This document shows positions 41,213 to 50,887 of a stretch of DNA of 64,000 bases, in pieces (the first letter of the stretch is position 1; each line of letters opens with the position of its first letter). The DNA comes from Herpetosiphon gulosus (GTDB taxonomy: Bacteria > Chloroflexota > Chloroflexia > Chloroflexales > Herpetosiphonaceae). The position numbers and the translations under genes are program-made. A model generated the notes under the pieces. That model did no database searches and was not told where the DNA came from. It was given only the letters and a program-made list of their open reading frames with translations. The stretch is taken from contig NZ_BAABRU010000007.1 of assembly GCF_039545135.1 (NCBI RefSeq), positions 124,001 through 188,000 of the forward strand. The letters are read 5' to 3'.

Positions 41213-43023
41213 TGATACGAACACATGCTTCAATCGAATGGCTAGCCAACTTACCTACCAGCGAACGCCATGTGCTGGCGCATTTATGGCAGGTTGCTGA
41301 TGCTGCTCAGCTTGGGCAACCAAGTGCCATCCAAGCCTTGGTTGCACGTTTATCGACGACTGAACGCTCAGCGCTTGATCGAGTGATTGCGGCTGGTGGT
41401 AAGCTCGCGGCCAAAACGCTTGAACGTGAGTTTGGCAAAATTCGCTCACATCGGGATATTGTGACTCCTCGGGCCTATTTATTGGCGCTGCATGGCCAAG
41501 CTTCGGTGCTCGAACGTCTTTATATTTTGGGCTTGCTTCAGCCGCTCAAAACGCTGGACGGCGAGTATTACGTGATTTTTAGCGATTGGTTGCAGGCTTT
41601 GCCAGCAGTTGCGGCCCCAAGTTTGCCAACCTGGCAGCAACACCCCAGCCCAAGCAACTGGCTCGAAGCTGATCTCAGCCAAACTGAAACGCTGCTCACC
41701 ACAATCCTGGCGCTGTGTTATCAGCAACCACTGCGGCTGACTCGCCAACTCCAATTTGAACGCGATGGATTGAAAGCAATCTGTCAACGCATAGCAGTTT
41801 CTACGCCAGCAAGCGAACGACAATTTCCTCAATTAGCTTGGCTGCGGAGTGTGGCGCTTGAAGCTGGCTTAGTCCAAATCCAACATCAACAGCTTCAGCT
41901 CGCTGGTAAGCCAATTAATTGGCTGGAAGCAACACCCAAACAGCGGCTAGAGCACTTGTTTGCTGCTTGGTCGACTTGTGATTTTGATGAATTTAGTTTG
42001 ACTGAGTTGCAGATTCAAGTTCGATGGACGCTCCAAGCTGCTCGCCAAGCCTTATGGCAAGTATTAAGAACTGCGCCACGTGATCAATGGTTGGACTTCG
42101 ACGATCTACTGGCACAAATCCAAGCCTTGCACCCCGAACTCTTGCGCAGCGATTTTGAGCAGCCTGGCATTCACGATCAAACTGGCAAGTCACTAGTTGG
42201 TTGGCAGCATTGGGCCGAAGTTGAGGGCGCATGGATCAAAGCCACATGCCAAGGGCCATTGTTCTGGCTGGGCTTGCTTGATATAGATCAAATTAACCAT
42301 CCACAGGCCTTGCGCTTAACTCAATGGGCAAGCTGCTTAATCGATCCAGTGCACGAACCAAGCCATTTTGCTGGACAACTACAACTCAGCAGCGATGGCC
42401 TGATTCGGGTTCCACCAACGGTTGAGCCGCTGCCGCGTTTTCAAATCCAACGCATCACCGAATGGCAATCAACCGATACGCAGGGCACAATGCTCGTGCG
42501 CTTGACTGCCCATTCGTATAGTCAAGCCTTGCAGCGCGGAATTCAGGCTAGCCAAATGCAAACATTTTTGCAACGCTGGTGTGACCGACCAGTGCCAAGC
42601 GATTTGCAAACATTATTTCAGCAATGGCAAAACGACCGCCAGCACCTATTGGCCCGTCCGGCGTTGTTGCTGGAAGCCGATGATCCCAGATTGCTCAATG
42701 AGCTGGCTAAGCTGCCCAACTTACCGCCATACGCCGAGCTTACTCCCCAACTTTGGGAATTGGAAATAGCCGATAGTGCCGCATTAACCAATCTGTTACA
42801 TGCGGCAGGCTATGCGATCAACCCAGTCAGCGAGCCAGATCAACGGATCAATGACCATGATCTTAAACAATTGATTACTGCCTTATTGACAGTCCAGCGT
42901 TTAGCACCAAATTTGGTCAGTCAAACAGTGATTGAGCGGGTGTTGCAGGCCTTGCCCAGCAGCCAACGCCAACAGCTCACTGCCAACGTCAACCAATGGC
43001 TATCAATCATTAATCGAAGCTAG
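41212..43023 (+). CDS. XPB/Ssl2 N-terminal-domain protein without helicase motor
   Basis: The 603-residue protein has a long helical, Gln/Leu-rich N-terminal half ([34 protein letters not shown]). The C-terminal segment from about residue 395 reads [75 protein letters not shown]. That is the helicase-C3 (XPB/Ssl2 N-terminal-like) domain. No Walker A or DEAD motifs are present. Homologues occur in actinobacteria and Chloroflexi without assigned function. The recO gene follows after 11 bases, hinting at DNA repair. Translation is probably leaderless. Confidence 0.75.
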   Translation: MIRTHASIEWLANLPTSERHVLAHLWQVADAAQLGQPSAIQALVARLSTTERSALDRVIAAGGKLAAKTLEREFGKIRSHRDIVTPRAYLLALHGQASVLERLYILGLLQPLKTLDGEYYVIFSDWLQALPAVAAPSLPTWQQHPSPSNWLEADLSQTETLLTTILALCYQQPLRLTRQLQFERDGLKAICQRIAVSTPASERQFPQLAWLRSVALEAGLVQIQHQQLQLAGKPINWLEATPKQRLEHLFAAWSTCDFDEFSLTELQIQVRWTLQAARQALWQVLRTAPRDQWLDFDDLLAQIQALHPELLRSDFEQPGIHDQTGKSLVGWQHWAEVEGAWIKATCQGPLFWLGLLDIDQINHPQALRLTQWASCLIDPVHEPSHFAGQLQLSSDGLIRVPPTVEPLPRFQIQRITEWQSTDTQGTMLVRLTAHSYSQALQRGIQASQMQTFLQRWCDRPVPSDLQTLFQQWQNDRQHLLARPALLLEADDPRLLNELAKLPNLPPYAELTPQLWELEIADSAALTNLLHAAGYAINPVSEPDQRINDHDLKQLITALLTVQRLAPNLVSQTVIERVLQALPSSQRQQLTANVNQWLSIINRS

Positions 43024-43034
43024 AAGGAGCCAGC

Positions 43035-43796
43035 ATGCGCGACCGATTATATACCACTGAAGCCTTAATTATTCGGCGCTTCGATGTTGGCGAGGCTGAT
43101 CGGATTCTGACGATCTATACGCCGCATCATGGCAAACTCAGTGTTACAGCTCGAGGTGTGCGCAAAATGACCAGCAAATTGGCAGGCCACTTGGAGCTAT
43201 TTATCCATACCCGCTTACAACTTGCCAAAGGGCGCTCATTCGATGTTGTGACCGAAAGTCGGGTGGTTCAGCCATTTCGGAGCTTGCGTGAAGATCTCTC
43301 GCGGATCAGCCAAGGCTATTATGTGGCCGAATTGCTTGATCAAATGACTCCCGATGAGAGCGATAATCCGGCGCTTTTTCGCCTAACATGCGAAACCCTA
43401 GCAGCGTTGGATGTGCTTGATGAAGTTGTGCGGCGCGATGTAATTTTGCGGTATTATGAATTACACACGCTGATTCTTTCAGGCTATCGGCCACATTTGT
43501 TTGATTGTGCTAACTGTGAACGCGAGCTTAGCCCAGAAGCAGATCGGTATAGCCCAATCACTGGAGGTGTTTTATGTCAACAATGTTCAAGCAGCGAGCC
43601 ACGAACATTGCCGATCAACCTCAATACCTTCAAATTGTTACGCTATCTGGCGCGAATGCCGCTGGAGACGGTCGTCAGCCTTGTGCCAGCCCCAGCAACA
43701 GTCCATGAAGCTCGTGCCGTTTTGAAAGCCTCGTTAAGTCAAATTTTAGAGCGTGAGCTAAAATCGACCCAATTTCTCAATTTAGTGCGTGGTTGA
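43035..43796 (+). CDS. recO: DNA repair protein RecO
   Basis: RecO loads RecA at SSB-coated gaps with RecF/RecR. The 253-residue protein has the N-terminal OB fold ([50 protein letters not shown]). The helical C-terminal part has four zinc-type cysteines (CANCERE and CQQC). AAGGAG precedes the ATG by 7 bases. It is the second gene after the XPB-N-domain protein. Confidence 0.95.
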   Translation: MRDRLYTTEALIIRRFDVGEADRILTIYTPHHGKLSVTARGVRKMTSKLAGHLELFIHTRLQLAKGRSFDVVTESRVVQPFRSLREDLSRISQGYYVAELLDQMTPDESDNPALFRLTCETLAALDVLDEVVRRDVILRYYELHTLILSGYRPHLFDCANCERELSPEADRYSPITGGVLCQQCSSSEPRTLPINLNTFKLLRYLARMPLETVVSLVPAPATVHEARAVLKASLSQILERELKSTQFLNLVRG

Positions 43797-43852
43797 CAAG
43801 CCTATAGCTTACCACTACACTAGCCGCGATTCCCCCTAAAGGAGCACAACCA

Positions 43853-44536
43853 ATGAGCTATGTTGAGCAACTCTTGGCTGAAAACGAAGAGATTAAATAT
43901 CAAGCCCATCAGCATCCGTTCGTTTTCTTGGGACGCATTAGCTTTGAAGTCGTTGTTATAGCAATTATGGTTGCGGCAATTGTGTTTATCACCAATTTGC
44001 CAAGCCAAAAATGGCAAGAAATCCAACCATATGTGCAATTAATTCTAATTGCAATAATTCTGTTGATTCTGGCGAGCGCTGTAGTGGACTTCCTGCGTTG
44101 GCGTAACGAAAAGTTTTTATTAACCGATCGTCGAGTCATTCATTTGCGCGGCATTGTTAATAAAACGACCCTCGATTCATCACTTGATAAAATTAACGAT
44201 GTTCAAATGCGTCAAACATTTATGGGTCGTATGTTTAATTATGGTGATCTTGAGGTGCAAACCGCCAACGAAAATAGCGATAACTTCTTTGCATTTATTC
44301 GTGCTCCACTTGAATTTAAACGCGCCATGCTCAATGCCAAAGAAGAGCACGACCGTGAACCAGCGATGTATATGCAATCAGTTAATGCCTATCAAAACTT
44401 TGTACCGCCCTATCAACGCCCCAACGATCAGGACGTTGAAGAGTTATTGTTGCGCTTAAACGATCTCCGTCAGAAAAATTTAATTACTGATGCTGATTTT
44501 GAAGCCAAAAAACGTGAAATTTTAAGTCGGATATAA
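43853..44536 (+). CDS. Membrane protein with bacterial PH domain and SHOCT tail
   Basis: The 227-residue protein has two membrane helices (about 27-48 and 62-83). They are followed by a bPH2-type domain (KFLLTDRRVIHLRGIVNKTTLDSSLDKINDVQMRQTFMGRMFNYGDLEVQTANE, about 90-150). A SHOCT-type helix pair ends the protein (EELLLRLNDLRQKNLITDADFEAKKREILSRI). bPH domains in such YdbS/YvbH-like proteins are thought to act at the cytoplasmic membrane. No catalytic residues are evident. Confidence 0.9.
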   Translation: MSYVEQLLAENEEIKYQAHQHPFVFLGRISFEVVVIAIMVAAIVFITNLPSQKWQEIQPYVQLILIAIILLILASAVVDFLRWRNEKFLLTDRRVIHLRGIVNKTTLDSSLDKINDVQMRQTFMGRMFNYGDLEVQTANENSDNFFAFIRAPLEFKRAMLNAKEEHDREPAMYMQSVNAYQNFVPPYQRPNDQDVEELLLRLNDLRQKNLITDADFEAKKREILSRI

Positions 44537-44584
44537 TGCCTGCGGCCATAGCAATGTGGCTATTGTTGCAAAGGATTTCAATTC

Positions 44585-45430
44585 ATGACCACCAACCGAA
44601 CTCAAGCAATCGCTGGCGCAGTCGCCGCCATTCGTCAATATACCGAGCGTGTCCCCCAAGTCGGCATTATTCTTGGCTCTGGCTTGAGCCAACTTGTTGA
44701 TCATATTCAGGATGCCGTGGTAGTTCCCTACACTGCGATTCCAGGTTTTGCTCCTTCGGCAGTACCAGGCCATCGCGGTGAGCTTGTTTTAGGTGAGCTT
44801 GGTGGGGTTTCAGTGCTGGCAATGCGTGGTCGCTTTCACTTTTACGAAGGCTATGCCATGGATGAAGTGACCTTGCCAGTCCATGTGATGCGAGCGCTGG
44901 GAGCGGATATACTAATTGTTACAAATGCTGCTGGTGGCTTAAATGCCAATTGGCAGGTTGGCGATTTGATGCGCATCAGTGACCATATTTTTATGCCAGG
45001 CATGGCGGGGTTTCATCCATTGCGCGGCCACAACGACGATACGCTTGGCCCACGTTTCCCTGCCATGCTCAATGCCTATGATCCTGAATTAGGCGCAATG
45101 GCCAAGGCCGCCGCCGAACGCGCTGGCGCAACCCTACGCGAAGGGGTTTATGCCATGCTAGCAGGGCCATCGTTTGAAACTGGCGCTGAAATGAACTATC
45201 TGCGCGGGGTTGGGGTTGACGCTGTAGGTATGTCTACCGCCCCTGAAACGATTGTGGCTCGCTATCGTGGCATGCGCGTCTTGGGCATTTCGTTGATCAC
45301 CAACATTGCCCACCCCGACGCACCACCAGCCAACCATGAAGAGGTGCTGGAAGCAGGCGAAACTGCCAAGCCAATGTTCAGTGCATTGATCACCGATGTA
45401 CTAAGCCAAATCGCCGCCTATGGCAAATAG
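44585..45430 (+). CDS. Purine nucleoside phosphorylase (trimeric type)
   Basis: The enzyme splits purine (deoxy)nucleosides with phosphate for salvage. The 281-residue length and motifs fit the PNP-I trimeric class: GIILGSGLSQLVD (phosphate loop), PGHRGELVLGEL, MRGRFHFYEGY, TNAAGGLN, GPSFETGAEMNYLRGVGVDAVGMSTAPE and the purine-binding ITNIA. GGATTTC lies before the ATG, with a possible -10 TATAAT at 44532. Its 3' end overlaps the next gene by 11 bases, so a three-gene operon with the CAP-domain protein and MscS channel is likely. Confidence 0.95.
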   Translation: MTTNRTQAIAGAVAAIRQYTERVPQVGIILGSGLSQLVDHIQDAVVVPYTAIPGFAPSAVPGHRGELVLGELGGVSVLAMRGRFHFYEGYAMDEVTLPVHVMRALGADILIVTNAAGGLNANWQVGDLMRISDHIFMPGMAGFHPLRGHNDDTLGPRFPAMLNAYDPELGAMAKAAAERAGATLREGVYAMLAGPSFETGAEMNYLRGVGVDAVGMSTAPETIVARYRGMRVLGISLITNIAHPDAPPANHEEVLEAGETAKPMFSALITDVLSQIAAYGK

Positions 45431-46094
45431 TCTGCGTGGCTTAGGCTTACTGCTGGTAGGAATTGTGATTGGCATGATCATTGGGGTGTGGTGGTTAGCG
45501 CCACGCCTCAATGGAACGATTATTCGCTTTGAGAGCGCTAGCAATCCAATTGCTAGCCCTAGCGCGTTGCCAACCCTACCGACAATCACGCCCAATCAAG
45601 CATCAACAGCAAGTACCACTAGCCCAGCCAGCCCAAGCAACTCGGCCAGCCCAGTTCCATCAGCAACTATCCAAGCAACTGCCAGTTTGACCAGTTCTGG
45701 TGACCTTAAACTTGATCTATTAACAGCGGTTAATCGCGAGCGCCAACAAACCAATTGTGCAGCCTTGGTTTTCGATTCACGCTTGCAAAACATCGCCCAA
45801 GCTCATGCTGACGATATGGCTCAGCATCAAAAAATCGATCACGTTGGTAGCGATGGTCGAAGCTACAGCCAGCGGCTTGAAGCGGTTGGCTATCAATTTA
45901 TTCGACGCGGCGAAAATATCTCAGCTTGGTTTGCCACTCCGGTCGAGGTTGTAGCCCAATGGATGGACGAGCCAGTTGATGGGCCACATCGTGCCAACAT
46001 CACCAATTGTGCCTATCGCCATGTGGGCATTGGCCTCGCCTACGTTGGCGACCACCCGTATTGGGTGCTTGACATGGCCGAACCAAAACCCTAA
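45420..46094 (+). CDS. Membrane-anchored CAP/SCP-domain protein
   Basis: The 224-residue protein has an N-terminal membrane anchor (about 6-27), a Ser/Thr/Pro-rich linker (about 40-95) and an extracellular CAP domain. The CAP domain carries LDLLTAVNRERQQTNCAALVFDSRLQNIAQAHADDMAQHQKIDHVGSDGRSYSQRL, GENIS and GPHRANITNCAYRHVGIGLAY. The conserved His/Glu set of the CAP cavity is present (H in AQAHADD, H in IDHVG, E in GENIS). Bacterial members (YkwD-like) have no clear enzymatic role. Start overlaps the PNP gene. Confidence 0.92.
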   Translation: MANSLRGLGLLLVGIVIGMIIGVWWLAPRLNGTIIRFESASNPIASPSALPTLPTITPNQASTASTTSPASPSNSASPVPSATIQATASLTSSGDLKLDLLTAVNRERQQTNCAALVFDSRLQNIAQAHADDMAQHQKIDHVGSDGRSYSQRLEAVGYQFIRRGENISAWFATPVEVVAQWMDEPVDGPHRANITNCAYRHVGIGLAYVGDHPYWVLDMAEPKP

Positions 46095-46103
46095 GATGCA
46101 CTT

Positions 46104-47627
46104 ATGTTAAGCGTAATTGAGCATATCATTCAGCCAATCCTGTGGGCGATTGGCACCTATGCAGTGTTGCGCCTGTTAATTCGGCTTGGTCGGCGCATTG
46201 GGCTGATTAGCGGGTTAAGCATCCTTGGCCAATTTTTGGCGCTCAGCAGTGCTGGCTTAATTGGCCTATGGTCGGATCAACAGCTTGAGCATTGGCCGCT
46301 GCTCACCAAAATCCTGCAAACCACCGTGACTGTTTCGATTATTGCGGTTGTTTTACATATTGGAGATCAACTATTGGTGCGGCGTTTGGCTGCCGATGGT
46401 CGTCCCAATGCTATCCCGCGCTTGATGCGTGATATTGCCCGTGGTTTTGTGCTGCTCATGACCTTGCTGATTTGTATTGGTCATTTTTTCAAAGTACAAA
46501 TTGGCACAGTGCTACTCAGCTCAACCGTTTTTACCGCTGTGGTTGGGTTGGCCTTACAAGATTTGCTCAAAAACGTGATTGCTGGGATTGCGCTGCAAAT
46601 GGAGCGGCCTTTTATGCCTGGCGATTGGATTTTTATCGATGTCCAAACTGGTTATGGCCGCGTTTTGGAGATGAGCTGGCGGGCAATCCGAGTCAAGCCG
46701 CGTGATGGTCAGGTCGTAGTCATCCCCAACACGATTATTGCTCAACAACAAATTATCAATATGAGTGCAACTGGCTTGCCTGTGGCCATGCGGGTTGCAG
46801 TAACCGTCGATTGTGTGCACCCACCAATGATGGTACGCGAATTGTTGAAAGAAGCAGTGCTTTCCAGTCGCGGGGTCGTTGCCCAGCCTGAACCATTTGT
46901 GTTTGTGCGCAACTACACCGCTTTCTCGACGACCTACGAAGTTAAATGTTGGATCAGCAACTACGATGATTTTCCACAGTTGCAAGGCGATGCGCTGAGC
47001 CGGATTTGGTATGTGTTCCAGCGTCAAGGCATACACTTTGCCTCAAACGAAATGGTGCTGACCCGCCCTGAACAAGCTAGTCGGCAACGTCGGCTTGATT
47101 ACACGCCTGAGCAAATTTTTGATCGCCTCCGCCGAATCAAGCTGCTCGATGGCTTGCACGAGCAAGAATTGCGCTTTTTATCGGAGAACGTCGAAATTCG
47201 CTTATTCGAACGCGGCGAAATTCTGGCGCATCAAGGCCGCCACGAACATATTTTGTACGCAATCACCCGCGGCAAAGTGCGAGTTGAGGTTGCTCATGAC
47301 GATCAGCCAGCAATCGTCGTTTCGCACTTAGGTGCTGGCGATGTGTTTGGTGAGCGTGGCATGTTAATGGATGAACCGCGTTCGGCCAGCGTGATTGCCG
47401 AGGAAGATACCCGCACAATTGTGATCGAACGCCACGATCTGGCTCCGCTGTATGCCAAAAATCCCTCGTTGGCCGAACGTCTGGGGGTTATGGTAGCCGA
47501 GCGTCAGCAAGCCACCCACAATTATCTGGAGCAGCAACGCTCGGTCAACCAAAACCCCACGCCATCCCCCGCCGCCCGCTCAATCACCGAGCGCATCCGC
47601 GATGTGCTGCTTGATTTGAGCAAATAA
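46104..47627 (+). CDS. MscS-type channel with C-terminal cyclic-nucleotide-binding domain
   Basis: The 507-residue protein has four or five membrane helices to about residue 150. The MscS pore helix and beta domain follow (VFTAVVGLALQDLLKNVIAGIALQMERPFMPGDWIFIDVQTGYGRVLEMSWRAIRVKPRDGQVVVIPNT). A cyclic-nucleotide domain (about 355-475) has the phosphate-binding cassette FGERGMLMDEPRSASV, with the Glu and Arg contacts in place. Such MscS/CNBD proteins (bCNG family) are weakly or not tension-gated and may be opened by cAMP. No ribosome binding site is clear, and it follows the CAP gene by 9 bases. Confidence 0.93.
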   Translation: MLSVIEHIIQPILWAIGTYAVLRLLIRLGRRIGLISGLSILGQFLALSSAGLIGLWSDQQLEHWPLLTKILQTTVTVSIIAVVLHIGDQLLVRRLAADGRPNAIPRLMRDIARGFVLLMTLLICIGHFFKVQIGTVLLSSTVFTAVVGLALQDLLKNVIAGIALQMERPFMPGDWIFIDVQTGYGRVLEMSWRAIRVKPRDGQVVVIPNTIIAQQQIINMSATGLPVAMRVAVTVDCVHPPMMVRELLKEAVLSSRGVVAQPEPFVFVRNYTAFSTTYEVKCWISNYDDFPQLQGDALSRIWYVFQRQGIHFASNEMVLTRPEQASRQRRLDYTPEQIFDRLRRIKLLDGLHEQELRFLSENVEIRLFERGEILAHQGRHEHILYAITRGKVRVEVAHDDQPAIVVSHLGAGDVFGERGMLMDEPRSASVIAEEDTRTIVIERHDLAPLYAKNPSLAERLGVMVAERQQATHNYLEQQRSVNQNPTPSPAARSITERIRDVLLDLSK

Positions 47628-48116
47628 CTACAACGCTTGAAAATGACCAACCAAAGCGGCGTAGGTGTCATCCATGGCTTCGGGAATGAGCTTGACTCCA
47701 CCAATTAATGGCATAAAGTTGGTATCGCCATTCCAACGTGGAACAATGTGCATATGCAAGTGTTCATCAATGCCCGCGCCAGCTGGCCGCCCCAAATTCA
47801 TGCCCAAATTATAGCCATGTGGGTTCATCACCGTGCTCAAAATTGTGGCTGAACGTTGGGTCAAATGCATAATTTCGGCGGCAGTTGCAGCGGGCAAATT
47901 AGCAAAATCGTTGGTATGGGCATAGGGCACAATCATCAAATGGCCTGGATTATAGGGATACAAATTCATCAGCACATAACTAAATTGCCCACGATAAAGC
48001 ACATGATTTTCAGCATCGTTTGATTCTTCATGTTTGATGCACAAGACACAGCGCGAATCTTTGGGTGTTTCGCCTTTGACAAACTGCCCACGCCAAGGTG
48101 TCCATTTGATCTCCAT
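47628..48116 (-). CDS. HIT-family hydrolase (Ap4A phosphorylase-like)
   Basis: The 162-residue protein from ATG 48116 has GGAGG five bases upstream, so the longer frame from 48179 is unlikely. Zinc-type CVLC (about 23-26) with a downstream His precedes the HIT core. PYNPGHLMIVPYAH leads to the catalytic EHLHMHIVPRWNGD (HxHxH). Branch-specific features fit Rv2613c-like AP4A phosphorylases (start WxPWRxxFV, CxxC). It cleaves dinucleoside polyphosphates or adenylated conjugates. The stop abuts the convergent mscS stop. Confidence 0.92.
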   Translation of the reverse strand: MEIKWTPWRGQFVKGETPKDSRCVLCIKHEESNDAENHVLYRGQFSYVLMNLYPYNPGHLMIVPYAHTNDFANLPAATAAEIMHLTQRSATILSTVMNPHGYNLGMNLGRPAGAGIDEHLHMHIVPRWNGDTNFMPLIGGVKLIPEAMDDTYAALVGHFQAL

Positions 48117-48176
48117 TACAACCTCCAAAATCCAAAGAACCAGCGCCATTGTAGCCGAGAATTGCTGCTTAAATGC

Positions 48177-48205
48177 CAACCGATCGTCGTTATGACGATC
48201 GGTTG
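48177..48205 (-). terminator. Terminator after the triple-domain secreted protein gene
   Basis: A 12-bp perfect stem CAACCGATCGTC/GACGATCGGTTG with a 5-base loop lies 3' of the secreted-protein gene and upstream of the HIT gene on the minus strand. The T-run is weak. Confidence 0.7.
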
Positions 48206-48226
48206 AGGAAGCTTGAAATCGACTAT

Positions 48227-50038
48227 TTATTGGGTTTTGACAAACGGAATAAAGGCTTTGTGGGCTAAAACGCTACGCACTTGCACATTGATGGGATTAC
48301 GGGCATAAGCACTACCCCAAGCCCAGCCGCCACCAGCAATTGGCACTTCGCCAGTTGCTCCAGCATCAATTTCAATCGTGCCAGGAGCAACCGCCCGCAA
48401 GCCAATTGTACGACAATCGGTTGGGTGCTGGTTGAATTTACATGGCATCGTCAATGGTGGATCGAATTGGACAGTTCCGGTTGGGCTGAGCGTGATTCCG
48501 GTATAAGGCACACCAATATTGACATACTGAATTGTGAGGCTAAAAACGTCGCCAACATTGACCAGCGCTGGAGCACTCAAAATCAGCTCTTTAACAATTG
48601 GCGTGACTGTCGGGCTACCACTGGTGGGCGTGATCGTTGGCGTTCCGATACAAGTACTACCACTCATTGCCAAATTGGTTGGACATGGAGTGGCAGTTTT
48701 AGTAGCCGTTGGCGTTGGCGTACAGGGAACTTGGGTTGTTTGCACGCGATTGCTATTTAATGGTTGTGGCGTTGGCGTGAAACATGGTGCACTTGGGAAG
48801 GTCGGGGTCGGGGTAAAAGTTGGGGTTGGCGTACACGGTGCTTGGGTTACTTGAGGCGCTTGCTTGTGGGTTGGCCGCGTTGTTGGCGTGTAGCATGGAT
48901 AGCTTGGAAAGGTTGGGGTCGGTGTCCGCGTTGTCGTTGGGGTTGGAGTCGGTGTACATGGTACCCGGGTTGTTTGCACACCATTGCTATTTAATGGTTG
49001 TGGCGTTGGCGTAAAGCATGGCGCGGTCGGGAAGGTTGGGGTAGGAGTACCAGTGTTGGTTGGGGTTGGCGTATAGGTTGGTGTACCATCGCCCGCCACG
49101 ATATTTACATAAACTGGGTTGCGTGCCCGTGCACCACCCCACATCCAGCCACCGTCAATAAATAATTCACCAGTCGCCCAGGCATCAATCGTTAATTCGC
49201 CCACAGCAGTTGCTCGCAAGCGAATTTGGGTACAATGGGTTGGGTCTTCAAAGAAATCGCATGGCATGACTGATGGCGGTTCCACTTGGGCCAAACCATT
49301 GGGGCTGAGGCTAATTCCAGTATCTGGCGCACCAATGTTCACATAATCAATCGTTAGCGTAAAGATATCACCAACTCGGACTTGACTTGGGGCACTCAAC
49401 AGCAACTCAGCATATGATGTTTGTTGGCATGGCAGCGCCGTTGGCGTTGGCGTGCGGGTTTTGGTTGGAGTTGGAGTCGCCGTCGCCTGACCCGCTGGAG
49501 TTGGCGTATAGGTTGGCTGTAGCGTAGAAGTTGGGGTTCGGGTTGCTGGAACACATGTTGGCATTGGGGTTGGAGTTGCCGTCGCATTCGGATCAACGAC
49601 ATTGATCCAAATTGGATTACGCGCTTGGGCACTGCCCCAAGCCCAACCACCGCCAGCAATCGGCACTTCGCCAGTCGCCGATGCAGAAATTTCTAACATT
49701 CCCTCAGCCGTTGCCCGTAATGTAATTGCACGACAACCTGTTGGGTGTTCATTGTACTTGCAAGGCATCGTCATAGGCGGATCAAATTGCGCCAGATTGT
49801 TCGGACTCATGGTGATCGAGGTGTAGGGCAAACCAATATTGACATACTGAATCATGATCACGAACAGTTCACCAACTTGGACTTCGGTCGGGCCACTCAG
49901 AATTAATTCGGAACGAAGTGGCGTTGGGGTTGGCGTTAATAACGCCTTGGCGCTTGTTACTTCAGGTCGTTTAGCCACAGCAAAGCTAAGCAACACTGCA
50001 CACAAGCTCACTAACAGGGCCAGCCGCCTGTTATTCAT
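48227..50038 (-). CDS. Secreted protein with three copies of an unrecognised Cys-pair domain and Pro/Thr linkers
   Basis: The 603-residue protein has a signal peptide (RRLALLVSLCAVLLSFAVA). Three homologous domains of about 105 residues lie at about 43-150, 207-315 and 484-592. Each starts with ELILS(A/G)P and holds VGxxFxxxIxYVNIGxPxTxIxxSP, a Cys pair (MPCKYNEHPTGC) and ends GGGWxWGxAxARNPI. Thr/Pro-rich linkers with scattered cysteines (CFTPTPQPLNSN repeated) separate them, and the DNA there is near-tandem. The C-terminus HKAFIPFVKTQ resembles the WLPMAMR tail of the propeller protein at 24.6 kb. Function unknown; likely cell-surface adhesion or structure. Confidence 0.85.
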   Translation of the reverse strand: MNNRRLALLVSLCAVLLSFAVAKRPEVTSAKALLTPTPTPLRSELILSGPTEVQVGELFVIMIQYVNIGLPYTSITMSPNNLAQFDPPMTMPCKYNEHPTGCRAITLRATAEGMLEISASATGEVPIAGGGWAWGSAQARNPIWINVVDPNATATPTPMPTCVPATRTPTSTLQPTYTPTPAGQATATPTPTKTRTPTPTALPCQQTSYAELLLSAPSQVRVGDIFTLTIDYVNIGAPDTGISLSPNGLAQVEPPSVMPCDFFEDPTHCTQIRLRATAVGELTIDAWATGELFIDGGWMWGGARARNPVYVNIVAGDGTPTYTPTPTNTGTPTPTFPTAPCFTPTPQPLNSNGVQTTRVPCTPTPTPTTTRTPTPTFPSYPCYTPTTRPTHKQAPQVTQAPCTPTPTFTPTPTFPSAPCFTPTPQPLNSNRVQTTQVPCTPTPTATKTATPCPTNLAMSGSTCIGTPTITPTSGSPTVTPIVKELILSAPALVNVGDVFSLTIQYVNIGVPYTGITLSPTGTVQFDPPLTMPCKFNQHPTDCRTIGLRAVAPGTIEIDAGATGEVPIAGGGWAWGSAYARNPINVQVRSVLAHKAFIPFVKTQ

Positions 50039-50239
50039 AGGGGTCCTCCTCTATATAAGATTAATGGGCCTAGGCTTCTAAGTATTCATCAACTAGGACT
50101 ACTCCCGCTATAGGACAAATGGCCCAAAAAACAAGCTATCTAGCTTACTAGATATTAATAATCATTAAAGAAGCCAACCTGAAATAGCTCGCTCTCAAGC
50201 GTCAAACGGCCAAGCGCCTATGATACAATAGACTCTGTG

Positions 50240-50887
50240 ATGAATCGAACAGATGCGGCGCTTCAACTGAGCTGGCACGAGCTTGCCAAAACCTACAACA
50301 CCCGCCCGGTCTATGACCAGTTGGCGGGCGAATTGCATAGTGGCGAAGTTTTGGCAGTACGCGGCCCAAATGGCGCTGGCAAATCGACCTTTTTGCGCTT
50401 GCTCTGCGGCCTCGAACGGCCAAGTGCTGGCACAATTCGTTATCAGTGGCAAGGCCAAACCTATAGCCCAAACACCATGCGCCCATGGATCGGCTTTGTG
50501 GGGCCAGATGTCGCGTTGTATCGTGAATTAAGCGCGATCGAACATTTGCAATTTTTAGCCAAAGCCCGTGGTTTAGCCGCCGACCAAGCCTATTGGCGCG
50601 AATTGTTGGCGCAAGTTGGCTTGGCTGGGCGTGAGGCAGAACAGGTTGCCCATTTTTCATCGGGCATGGCCTTGCGTTTGAAATATGCAATTGCGCTTTT
50701 AGCCCAGCCACCAGTGCTGCTGCTCGATGAGCCAACCGCCATGTTCGATGAGCATGGTCGCCAATTTGTGGCTCAACTGGTTGAACAACAACGTCAGCAT
50801 GGCCTGACCATTTTGGCCACCAACGACGAGCGCGATGCTGCTTGGGCCGATTTGATTTTGACGGTAGGAGCGGCGGCACGTGGCTAA
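50240..50887 (+). CDS. ccmA: Heme exporter ATPase CcmA
   Basis: The 215-residue ABC ATPase powers the CcmAB(C) module that releases heme from CcmC-CcmE. Walker A GPNGAGKSTFLRLL (about 42-55), signature HFSSGMALRLKYAIAL (SGM instead of SGG), Walker B PVLLLDEPTA and the H-loop region follow; the usual H-loop His is replaced in TILATNDER. ATG 50240 has no ribosome binding site and lies 11 bases after a TACAAT box, so translation may be near-leaderless. It overlaps ccmB by 8 bases. It is the first gene of the cytochrome c maturation cluster. Confidence 0.88.
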   Translation: MNRTDAALQLSWHELAKTYNTRPVYDQLAGELHSGEVLAVRGPNGAGKSTFLRLLCGLERPSAGTIRYQWQGQTYSPNTMRPWIGFVGPDVALYRELSAIEHLQFLAKARGLAADQAYWRELLAQVGLAGREAEQVAHFSSGMALRLKYAIALLAQPPVLLLDEPTAMFDEHGRQFVAQLVEQQRQHGLTILATNDERDAAWADLILTVGAAARG

